A DNA stretch of 64,000 nucleotides from Salinicoccus sp. RF5. GTDB taxonomy: Bacteria > Bacillota > Bacilli > Staphylococcales > Salinicoccaceae. The stretch is from assembly GCF_020786625.1 (NCBI RefSeq), contig NZ_JAJGRC010000004.1, positions 62,001-126,000 on the forward strand, given 5' to 3'. The translations under genes and the position numbers were made by a program. A model generated the notes under the pieces. The model ran no database searches. It was not told the origin of the DNA and saw only the letters and a list, made by a program, of their open reading frames with translations. Position 1 is the first letter of the stretch. Every line of letters starts with the position of its first letter. Shown piece after piece: positions 1-7,336 of this stretch.

Positions 1-78
1 CATATGATATTAGAATTGAAGAATAATATTGAATGAACACCAGACATGTTTCAAATCTGAGCCAAAGGGGGAGAATCT

Positions 79-762
79 ATGGCTTTGGACAAAAATCGCA
101 CCGTCATCTTACGTTTACGTTCGATTGTGTCGTTGATTATCCTGATCGTATTGGGTGCATTTTTGTTATGGGCGGTTTTCAACCTGGACCTGCCTGAACC
201 AGAGGAGATGCGGGAGATCATCCTTGGCTATGGCTGGGCCGGCTTTTTGGTATTCCTGGGTATTACAGCAGCAATTGCCATCACCCCCATCCCCATAACG
301 GTGCCTGCCCTGGTGGCCGGCTCACTTTATGGTCTGATCATAGGAACACTGCTCTCAGTTTCTGGAGTGATGCTCGGTTCCTGGATCGGCTACTGGCTGG
401 CACGTGCCCTGGGTCAACGCCTCACCTTCCAGCTCCTGGGGAGCCATGGTTCCCTTGTAGAGAGTTATCTCCGCAATGCGGGATTCTGGGCAATGTGTAC
501 TGTGAGGCTTATGCCTGGCCTGCCATACTGGCCGGTGAATTATGGTGCTGGAGCTTTGGGTATAAAACAGTATGCATTCATATCCGCTACTCTTCTGGCT
601 TCCATCCCCGGGCAGGTTTCCCTTGTGGCTTTAGGTGCCTTTGCGACCAATCCGTCGATATTCCGCGGCGCGATAGTGATTGTAGCGTGGATTGCGGTAG
701 TGGCTCTAACCTGGGTCTCCTACCGTTATTGGAGCCGTACAAAGCGTCATAGCAATAGATGA
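79..762 (+). CDS. VTT-domain (TVP38/TMEM64, DedA-like) membrane protein
   Basis: The 227-residue protein is an integral membrane protein with about five hydrophobic segments. The central part (roughly residues 60-190) has the VTT/SNARE-associated layout: a proline-rich re-entrant segment (ITPIPITVPALVAG, about 70-83), a glycine-rich stretch, then the R-L-M-P-G-L-P motif near 143-149. TVP38/TMEM64 and DedA proteins are known membrane proteins, several with lipid-scrambling or flippase-like roles; the substrate here is unknown. The ATG is preceded by AGGGGGAG, which supports this start. It sits alone on the plus strand, followed by an AT-rich island of different composition. Family assignment is confident, function is not. 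Confidence 0.85.
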   Translation: MALDKNRTVILRLRSIVSLIILIVLGAFLLWAVFNLDLPEPEEMREIILGYGWAGFLVFLGITAAIAITPIPITVPALVAGSLYGLIIGTLLSVSGVMLGSWIGYWLARALGQRLTFQLLGSHGSLVESYLRNAGFWAMCTVRLMPGLPYWPVNYGAGALGIKQYAFISATLLASIPGQVSLVALGAFATNPSIFRGAIVIVAWIAVVALTWVSYRYWSRTKRHSNR

Positions 763-1061
763 ATGACATTTTAGTCATTAATCGTAGTTGTAATAGGATG
801 CAGAGAAGTGATCACCTTCTAAACTAAGGTAGTGGGGTCTCAAGTCATATGCAAAATAATGAATAAAAACAGCTATAAGTCATAGGTAAACGTGATTTAA
901 GTTCTCTTTTTGTAAGTTTAAACAGGATTTAATCATACTTATTAAATATATGAGAATATCGAACCTAATTTTCGCAAGAGATAAATATCATTACCGTAGG
1001 ACACACCACAGTTTTAATAAAAGATAATGTTAAATTATCGGAACGATTAAGGGGGGATAGT
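763..1061. other. AT-rich intergenic region, left edge of a low-GC island
   Basis: No credible gene was found here. Base composition becomes markedly AT-rich and stays so to about 2160. A strong ribosome binding site (AAGGGGGGATAGT) sits at its right end and belongs to the next gene. I saw no clear terminator after the VTT gene. Confidence 0.5.
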
Positions 1062-1688
1062 ATGGATATTGAAAAATTAAAGAAGCAATATAAATTTATG
1101 ATACATCATTTATATAAAGAGCTAAATATGTACAGAAGAGTGAATAATAAATATCGAATTCATGCTGAAATTAAAAGGAAAAAATTTAAATATAAATTAT
1201 ATGAGGAGTTCAGAGTCCAATCTTTATACAGAGCTTCTAAATTGTATAACATAATTGGTGATATGCAAGGTAAAAGTGTTTCATATAAACTTCTAAGAAA
1301 TAAAATTAATAAAAATACTGATTATATTCTTACAAAAACAACTGAAACTGAGAACTCTTATATTAATAGTTTTAAAAACCAAAGAAACTGGGCACTCCAT
1401 TTTTCAAATGCAGAGTTTGAAGCAGAATTAGAAATAGATCCTGAATACTTTAATCATCACAAAATAATTATATCAGAACCTAAATTTGTAGATTATAATG
1501 TATACTTTAGCTTAATTCAACACAACTGGAGTGAAATCAATAAAGCTAAAATGGTTCTGGAGTTAGCTATTAAAGATTATGAAATCTTGTTCGGTCAAAA
1601 GCCGGTATTTGAAAAAAGTAAGGTTAATACTATGGATTTAACATGGTTAGAGAAAAGTGTGAAATCTTTTAAATACTCAAAAAAGTGA
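1062..1688 (+). CDS. Orphan protein with a HEPN-like RNWALH motif
   Basis: The 208-residue protein belongs to no family I can name with certainty. It is lysine, tyrosine and asparagine rich, predicted mostly helical and soluble, with no signal peptide. Residues 108-113 read RNWALH, which fits the R-[N/D/H]-x3-H catalytic signature of HEPN ribonuclease domains, including the polar residue after Arg, and lies in a predicted helical context. The coding sequence is far more AT-rich than its neighbours, suggesting acquisition by transfer. No partner toxin, antitoxin or nucleotidyltransferase gene is adjacent. A short motif can arise by chance, so a HEPN fold is inference. The start follows an excellent AAGGGGGG ribosome binding site. 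Confidence 0.7.
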   Translation: MDIEKLKKQYKFMIHHLYKELNMYRRVNNKYRIHAEIKRKKFKYKLYEEFRVQSLYRASKLYNIIGDMQGKSVSYKLLRNKINKNTDYILTKTTETENSYINSFKNQRNWALHFSNAEFEAELEIDPEYFNHHKIIISEPKFVDYNVYFSLIQHNWSEINKAKMVLELAIKDYEILFGQKPVFEKSKVNTMDLTWLEKSVKSFKYSKK

Positions 1689-2195
1689 ACTGAGTATAAA
1701 AACTTTCTTATCGAATAATGTTATAGAGAAGCTTTTACGATTAATAATTAACTAAAGTTTCTAGTATTACTAATATACGTAGAAGCTTGAATTTATCTTA
1801 TAAATTCAAGTATAGAAGATATCATGAAAGGTTTTTCATATTATTAGTAACAGAAACATATTACCCTTAGATGGTTTCAAAGATAAATTTCATTTTGTCA
1901 TAGGTTTTCTAACCTATAAATGCTAAAACTCATAAGTAAATAAATAATAGATGGATTTTCAACTTCCATAACCATATGAACCGAGTGTTCTCTATACTTG
2001 ACCACGCTCGTTCTCAATGGTGCCATGATTTGGCCTAGATCTTCAGGAGAAATTGTGTATACATAAAATGGAATTTTTCAATTGAGGGCACATTCGTATT
2101 GTTACATGGCGGACCTATTAAGATAATGGAAATTAGGTATTGAGCTTATCATATTAGTAATGATGACCGAAAATTCATAGCTGAAGGTCCTCCCT
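1689..2195. other. Long AT-rich intergenic region without a recognisable gene
   Basis: This 507-bp gap holds a hairpin at 1786-1810 and only short, broken reading frames. Near 2040-2140 a short plus frame contains LLHGGP, which recalls alpha/beta hydrolases, but it is too short to support a gene remnant. Composition returns toward the chromosomal average near 2165, just before the next gene. Confidence 0.5.
1786..1810. repeat. Inverted repeat (11-bp arms) downstream of the orphan gene
   Basis: CTTGAATTTAT (1786-1796) and ATAAATTCAAG (1800-1810) are perfect inverted copies around a 3-nt loop. It lies about 100 bp after the orphan gene and lacks a following T tract, so a role as terminator is uncertain. 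Confidence 0.6.
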
Positions 2196-3239
2196 CTACC
2201 CCATATTGACGAACGGCCGGTGGTAGTCGAGCATCCCTTTGATCTGCCTGACGTTGACGTTCTCCCCTTCTAGCCATTTGTTGAAGTCAAAGATGACCGG
2301 TTCCTTATCGGGACCTATCACATACCATGCTTTCAGCTCCTTTGGAAAATAGACGGAAGTGTGTATCGTTCCTGCTGAAGCATCATATTTGTTGGAGAAT
2401 ACCCCATGTGCCGGATCGTTCATAACTTTGAAGGCTTCATAGGGATTGGCGGCACGCTGCTGCTCATTTTGGATGGTCTGCTCCCGCTGGCGTGTTTCTT
2501 CCTGGCGGTATCGGTTCTCCTCATCGAGCAGATGGAAATGGTTCGTACATACATTGGATTGCCTGACGGCGACTTTCCTTGGAGAGGCTTCAACAACGTA
2601 GGACGCCCCTTCAGCATCGAGAAGGATATAGCTGAAGGAATGCCTATGCGGGAGCTTTTCCAATAGGGAAATGGCCTCCTCAGCGTCTGCGCATGTTTCC
2701 AGTATGAGCCGGCCGATCATATTGCATATGAAACCATCGCCGGAATTCTTACTATGGGTGAAGTTGTATCCCATCACGAGACCCTTTTCATTCATACCGT
2801 CTATCCGTCCGGTTATCTGCATGGACGGTCCAATTACGGCATAGCCTTCATCGGTCGGATCATAAAATGTATACCGCCCTTCGTATCCACGTGGATGGCT
2901 GTCGTAGTTTCGGACCATGAAGTCGGAATCGGTGAAGATTGAACAGCCGCTGCGGATGTATTCCCGATAATAGCCGCCGAACAGACGGAAGGCCTCATCC
3001 ATATCCATTTCCAGTGCATCGGCAAGGCCATCTATTTCTTCCAGTATGGCTGGCGCAACTTCTGAGATGACTGATATGAATGCCTCTGGGTTGATCAGGA
3101 AATGACGGTTTCTCCGGGATGCCCACTGCTTTTCACGATTGGGCAGAATCGACGACTCTCTAAGCTGTTCGCCTTGGAAGAAGCCGAAGTCATAATGGCT
3201 CCCTCTATATTGAATGACATCACTGTAGAATTTCTTCAT
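2196..3239 (-). CDS. C45-type acyltransferase / Ntn-hydrolase family protein
   Basis: The 347-residue protein resembles the acyl-CoA:6-aminopenicillanate acyltransferase (peptidase C45) and choloylglycine-hydrolase branch of Ntn hydrolases. The expected self-processing site is at IRSGC-S, with Cys99 becoming the N-terminal nucleophile; the segment after it (F-M-V-R-N-Y-D) is the usual conserved strand. Members cleave or form linear amide bonds; the substrate here cannot be read from sequence. An upstream in-frame extension exists to 3338, but the ATG at 3239 follows AGGCGGAGA and gives the usual length. It is a single gene between an AT-rich island and a two-component operon. Confidence 0.85.
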   Translation of the reverse strand: MKKFYSDVIQYRGSHYDFGFFQGEQLRESSILPNREKQWASRRNRHFLINPEAFISVISEVAPAILEEIDGLADALEMDMDEAFRLFGGYYREYIRSGCSIFTDSDFMVRNYDSHPRGYEGRYTFYDPTDEGYAVIGPSMQITGRIDGMNEKGLVMGYNFTHSKNSGDGFICNMIGRLILETCADAEEAISLLEKLPHRHSFSYILLDAEGASYVVEASPRKVAVRQSNVCTNHFHLLDEENRYRQEETRQREQTIQNEQQRAANPYEAFKVMNDPAHGVFSNKYDASAGTIHTSVYFPKELKAWYVIGPDKEPVIFDFNKWLEGENVNVRQIKGMLDYHRPFVNMG

Positions 3240-3354
3240 TGTCTCTCCGCCTTTATAAATATCCGATTTATTCACTTCACGCGTCAATGCATGATGAAAT
3301 GATGGATAGTGTTGAAGTACATAATTATATCTACCCAATACGATGCATTACTAA

Positions 3355-3380
3355 AAAGAAGCCTCCACGGAGGCTTCTTT
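3355..3380 (-). terminator. Rho-independent terminator after the histidine kinase gene
   Basis: AAAGAAGCCTCC pairs with GGAGGCTTCTTT in a GC-rich hairpin, followed on the minus strand by a T tract. It closes the redox/two-component operon. Confidence 0.85.
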
Positions 3381-3382
3381 AA

Positions 3383-4468
3383 CTATTCTATAGGCAGTGT
3401 AAACCAGAAAGTATTGATGCCCTTTTCTGAATGGACTCCGACCCGGCCATTGTATTTGTCGATGATCTCTTTGACGATTGCGAGGCCAAGGCCGCTGCCG
3501 CCCGTCTGGCGGCTCCTGGAAGTATCAAGACGGTACAGGCGTTCAAATATGCGTTCTTTTTCTTCCTCGGGGATGTGGGGTCCAGGACTGCTGACTGATA
3601 CGTGATAGACGGTTTCCTGTATTCGGCCCCTCACTTTTATTGGTGAGCTGCCTTGATGATGGTTCAATGCGTTGTCGATCAAGTTGGTCATCACCTGCTG
3701 CACACCATCAGCGTTGAGCCTGAATGTGCAGTCCTCAGCTTCTGTTATCAATGAGATGTTTCTCCGCTCCACCTGCAGTCGGAACATGTTGGTACATTGC
3801 TCCATCAGTTCGGCAATGTTTCTGACTTCATGATCGGCGTAATGGTTTGAAGTGATTTCGCCCCATTCCTTCAATAATTCCATCTGCTCAGTCATCTCGG
3901 TTATCCTTCTTGATTCATTGAGCAGGGCATCGTACAATTCGGCATCGCCGTCCATCACGCCGTCCCTGAGCGCCTTCAGATAGCCGTTCAGGTTTGTCAG
4001 CGGCGTCCGGAGTTCATGGGATAGATCAGAGACCAGTTTATTGCGGTCTGCATCATTTGATTTAAGCTGCTCGACTAGGCCGTTGAAATGTTCCGCAAGC
4101 TCTCCTATCTCCCCTCTGGCAGTGAGGGATACGGGTTCCGGATATTCTCCCCTCTTCATCTGCTTGGTGGATTCAATGAGCCTTTGGACAGGATTGACCA
4201 GTTTCTTCGTGACATAGTACTGGAGAAGGCTGCCGGCAAAGATTGTTGTTGAAATAAAGATGAGCAGGTAGTTGAAGAGGACGGAGTTGAACCGTGCCTG
4301 CTGCATGTCATTCAGGTCTCCCATCGAGCCGACCAGGGCACAGGCTGTATTATAGATGGCCAGCCCGCTCAGCAGTATCGCCGAAGTGATTACAATGATG
4401 TTCAGCGTGGACAGTCTCCACAGAAAATCCTGCGGTATGATTTTCTTGAGGATGCTACTGAGTGACAA
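3383..4468 (-). CDS. Membrane sensor histidine kinase (OmpR-type partner)
   Basis: The 361-residue kinase has two membrane segments (about 21-45 and 65-85) enclosing a very short extracytoplasmic loop, then a HAMP region (about 86-140), an H-box SDLSHELRTP with phospho-acceptor His151, and an HATPase domain with N-box (NLIDNALNHH), G1 (PGPHIPEE) and G2 (GGSGLGLAI). The short loop suggests sensing within the membrane or through a partner. The start overlaps the response regulator stop by 14 bp, so the two are translationally coupled. The genes lie downstream of CcdA and a ResA-like protein, hinting at a redox or envelope thiol signal, which is inference. The signal and targets are unknown. Confidence 0.95.
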   Translation of the reverse strand: MSLSSILKKIIPQDFLWRLSTLNIIVITSAILLSGLAIYNTACALVGSMGDLNDMQQARFNSVLFNYLLIFISTTIFAGSLLQYYVTKKLVNPVQRLIESTKQMKRGEYPEPVSLTARGEIGELAEHFNGLVEQLKSNDADRNKLVSDLSHELRTPLTNLNGYLKALRDGVMDGDAELYDALLNESRRITEMTEQMELLKEWGEITSNHYADHEVRNIAELMEQCTNMFRLQVERRNISLITEAEDCTFRLNADGVQQVMTNLIDNALNHHQGSSPIKVRGRIQETVYHVSVSSPGPHIPEEEKERIFERLYRLDTSRSRQTGGSGLGLAIVKEIIDKYNGRVGVHSEKGINTFWFTLPIE

Positions 4469-5138
4469 ATTTATACCCCATTCCCCGCACGGTCTGTATG
4501 CGCTGCGGATTGGAAGTGTCCTCTTCGATCTTTTCGCGCAGCTTCTTGATGTGGGCGTCGACTGTGCGGTCCATCACGGAAGTTTCCGCATTTGGGTACA
4601 AGTGTGAAATCAACGTCTCCCTGTCATGGATGACATTCGGGTGCTGCATGAAGAAATACAGCAGATTGAATTCATGTTTCGTCAAGGGGATGTCAGCATC
4701 ATAGAGCTGCACTTCCCCCTTGCGCGGTTTAATGCACAATCCACCGTGCACAATCTTTTGACAGAACTGGCCGGTGCGTCTCAAAACCGCTTCGACATGG
4801 GCGACGAGTTCCTCCGGTTCGAAAGGCTTGGTGATATAGTCGTCTGCCCCCATTTTGAGACCTTCGATCTTATCGCTGGTCCGGGATTTTGCAGAAAGCA
4901 TGATGACGGACACTTCATTGCGCTCCTGGGCGCGCACCCATTGGAAGAATGCTTCCCCGCTCACTTTCGGGAGCATCAGGTCGAGGATCACAAGGCAGGG
5001 ATGTGTATTCAGGAAAACCTGTTTTGCCTCTTCCCCGTCAGCTGCCTCCACTACATCATAGTGATGCTTTTCAAGGTTGATCTTGATGAGTCTTCTGATC
5101 ATATCGTCATCTTCGACAACGAGAATCCTCTGTTTCAT
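4455..5138 (-). CDS. OmpR/PhoB-family response regulator
   Basis: The 227-residue protein has a receiver domain (about 1-115) with acidic DDD at 10-12, phospho-acceptor Asp53 in ILDLMLP, and the conserved Lys in ITKPF. A C-terminal winged helix follows, ending with the recognition-helix and wing pattern (VMDRTVDAHIKKLREKI, then RIQTVRGMGYKF). An upstream in-frame ATG at 5180 exists, but the ATG at 5138 is preceded by GAGGTG and begins with the standard MKQRILVVEDD. Its partner is the overlapping histidine kinase. It lies 38 bp after the ResA-like gene. Confidence 0.95.
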   Translation of the reverse strand: MKQRILVVEDDDMIRRLIKINLEKHHYDVVEAADGEEAKQVFLNTHPCLVILDLMLPKVSGEAFFQWVRAQERNEVSVIMLSAKSRTSDKIEGLKMGADDYITKPFEPEELVAHVEAVLRRTGQFCQKIVHGGLCIKPRKGEVQLYDADIPLTKHEFNLLYFFMQHPNVIHDRETLISHLYPNAETSVMDRTVDAHIKKLREKIEEDTSNPQRIQTVRGMGYKFVTQ

Positions 5139-5176
5139 ATTGGACACCTCATAATCATTCCACAGCAGAGGAATGG

Positions 5177-5716
5177 TCAATTTATATTGGATAGCTCTCT
5201 CTGCATAATATCATAATTGATGGCGCCTCTTGCTGTGAACTGTATTTTCCCATCGGAATCGACGATATAAGAAGTCGGGTATGCCTGTACTTCGTACATT
5301 TCGGAGACGATTGAGTTCTGATCCATCGGTACCGGGAACGTCAGTCCCAGTTCATCAATGAAGTCCTGTACACCTTCCTCGCTCTGCTCGGATTCAGTCA
5401 GATTCACAGCCAGAATCTCTACATCCTCAGCTTCATAGAGCTTTTGAAAGTCGGGCATTTCCGCCCGGCACGGTGGACACCAGGTGGCCCAGAAATTGAT
5501 GATCACCGGCTGCCCCCTGAATTCAGACAATCTGGCTTCCTCCCCTTCGAGCGTCGTCAGCAGAAAGTCGGGTGCAGTCTGTCCTTCTTCAAGTCCGACA
5601 TCCTCAGATTCGTTCTGCTCGCTTATTTCCGTTTCCTCGGAAGCGCCTCCGATATATTCATAGACTGCCCATCCGACCATTCCTACAACCAAAATGATAA
5701 GTATAATCTTCTTCAT
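5177..5716 (-). CDS. ResA/TlpA-like membrane-anchored thiol-disulfide oxidoreductase
   Basis: The 179-residue protein has an N-terminal signal anchor (about 3-24), an acidic linker, then a thioredoxin fold (about 45-178) with active-site W-C-P-P-C at Cys80 and Cys83 and a cis-proline in QAYPTSY. Such proteins act outside the membrane, reducing or isomerising disulfides, for example on apocytochrome c, using electrons passed by CcdA. The ccdA-like gene lies immediately upstream with a 15-bp gap, supporting a working pair. The physiological target is unknown. AGGAGG precedes the ATG at good spacing. Confidence 0.9.
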   Translation of the reverse strand: MKKIILIILVVGMVGWAVYEYIGGASEETEISEQNESEDVGLEEGQTAPDFLLTTLEGEEARLSEFRGQPVIINFWATWCPPCRAEMPDFQKLYEAEDVEILAVNLTESEQSEEGVQDFIDELGLTFPVPMDQNSIVSEMYEVQAYPTSYIVDSDGKIQFTARGAINYDIMQRELSNIN

Positions 5717-5731
5717 TAAAAAATCCTCCTG

Positions 5732-6490
5732 TTAACCCAATTTTGACAACCATGTTCCATCGACAAGGTCGAGTAGATATTCTGTAATCCTAGGCATCAG
5801 GCCAAGGAAGAGTACAATCCCCATCACGATCATCACAGCGCCTCCGATTTTCATGATGGTCCCTGAATAGCGGACGATCCAACGCGTCGATCCAAGAAAG
5901 AAACTCAACACGATAAACGGCAGGGCAAATCCGATGACATACATGACGGTGTAGACCATCCCCTGCCCCGGGCTGCTCGCAGCGAGCAGCAGTATCGAAC
6001 CGAAGATGGGTCCGATGCAGGGCGTCCATCCGGCTGCAAATCCAAGGCCGACGAAAAATGTGCCTATATAGCCTGCTGATTTTTTGGAGTACTGCAACCT
6101 TCTTTCCTGCATTAAAGAGGGGATGTTGATCCACCCGGCCACAAACAATCCCATGACGATGATGAAGACCCCTGCAATCCTCTGGAGCAGCAGGCCGGAG
6201 TCTCCGAGGAGAAGATCCTGTATCCATTTCCCCAAGAATGAGGCGCCGGCACCCAGACTGATGAATACAAAGGAGACGCCGAACAGGAAAATCAATGAGT
6301 GGCTGAGTATATGGCTCCGTAATTTTGTGGTCTTGCCCCCCTGGAGTTCCTTCACGCTGACGCCGGTGATATATGATACAAACGCAGGGAAAAGTGGTAG
6401 TACGCATGGGGACAGGAACGACAGCGCCCCTGCAGCTACTGCCCAGACGGCCCCCACTAATATCATCGTATCGGCTTCTATACCTGTCAT
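5732..6490 (-). CDS. ccdA: CcdA-type thiol-disulfide transmembrane transporter
   Basis: The 252-residue protein has six or more membrane helices. The two conserved cysteines are present: Cys29 in SFLSPCVLPL and Cys158 in GWTPCIGP. CcdA carries reducing equivalents from cytoplasmic thioredoxin across the membrane to extracytoplasmic thiol proteins such as ResA. The partner ResA-like gene follows directly. Its ATG overlaps the stop of the upstream membrane-protein gene (ATGA), so the two are probably translationally coupled. Confidence 0.93.
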   Translation of the reverse strand: MTGIEADTMILVGAVWAVAAGALSFLSPCVLPLFPAFVSYITGVSVKELQGGKTTKLRSHILSHSLIFLFGVSFVFISLGAGASFLGKWIQDLLLGDSGLLLQRIAGVFIIVMGLFVAGWINIPSLMQERRLQYSKKSAGYIGTFFVGLGFAAGWTPCIGPIFGSILLLAASSPGQGMVYTVMYVIGFALPFIVLSFFLGSTRWIVRYSGTIMKIGGAVMIVMGIVLFLGLMPRITEYLLDLVDGTWLSKLG

Positions 6491-7137
6491 ATCCTACCTT
6501 CCTTTCCAACTGTAATGAATATGATGAGACTGCTGATTGCGAAAAACAGCGCTATAAACCCGGGCTGCATGATGTAGCCGAATACCGTAACTACCGGATA
6601 GAGGAGAATAAGCAGCATCATGCCACCCGACCATAAGGTGATCAGTAAGAGGGTCAGCATCCTGAGGCCTGTCCGCTTCTCCAAAACCAGAAATATGATC
6701 AGAAGCCCTGAAAGCAATAATAGGTATCCAAAAGAACCATCATCATTGTTCCACAGGAACTGGATCAGCTCATATACCATGGAGGAGAGCAGGAAGACCA
6801 TTGTAAATGCCTTTATAAAGCCACCGCGGTCTGCCTTCCTTCTTTTATGCTGATACATGAACAGCACTGAACTGAAGATGAATGCCAGGTAGAAAGTTTC
6901 GGCAGAACCGGGATACGCCAATATGGTCAAAGGCTCACTGATGAATGCAGGAAAATTCAAGATCACTTTTGAAAGCCAGATGAACAGCACGAAATTGATC
7001 AGCACAGATGAAATATCTTCGAGGGTCTTCATTTTTTCCCTATGGTCCTCTTCAGTGAATATGTAATAAATCGCAAAGCCTGCAATAAAGCTTATAAGGA
7101 TGATGATCATCGACAGCATGACATTGGTGACTACCAT
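6487..7137 (-). CDS. Polytopic membrane protein of unknown function, first gene of ccdA operon
   Basis: The 216-residue protein has about six or seven hydrophobic segments and no motif I recognise. An early cytoplasmic loop is acidic and lysine rich (residues about 27-40). It overlaps ccdA by 4 bp (ATGA), and GGAGGGAAGAG precedes the chosen ATG; a longer in-frame start at 7170 lacks this. Its place at the head of a ccdA-resA-like two-component operon suggests a role in the same redox or envelope process. This is inference from context only. Confidence 0.8.
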   Translation of the reverse strand: MVVTNVMLSMIIILISFIAGFAIYYIFTEEDHREKMKTLEDISSVLINFVLFIWLSKVILNFPAFISEPLTILAYPGSAETFYLAFIFSSVLFMYQHKRRKADRGGFIKAFTMVFLLSSMVYELIQFLWNNDDGSFGYLLLLSGLLIIFLVLEKRTGLRMLTLLLITLWSGGMMLLILLYPVVTVFGYIMQPGFIALFFAISSLIIFITVGKEGRI

Positions 7138-7336
7138 CTCTTCCCTCCTCCATTTGGTTTTCCAATACAATGTTGAAGTATGAATGTGAAGATATGATGA
7201 AAATGCCTTAATTTTTAAGTCGGATTTCTTTCAAATGGAATTTGTGATGTAATTTCATAGAATCTTCACAATTCTATTCTATGCTTGGATATGTATTCTT
7301 TAGTAAAAATAAAACGTATGAATGGAGGGGCGGTCA

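Noticed and set aside
814-830. A 5-bp stem with a 7-nt loop resembling a tRNA anticodon arm, followed by GGGGTCTCAAGTC.
   Set aside because: No acceptor or D arm pairs with it, and the loop position after the anticodon is a pyrimidine. It cannot be supported as a tRNA or tRNA remnant.
2040-2140. Short plus-strand frame containing LLHGGP, recalling an alpha/beta hydrolase.
   Set aside because: Only about 35 codons, no further similarity on either side, and no start site. Likely chance.
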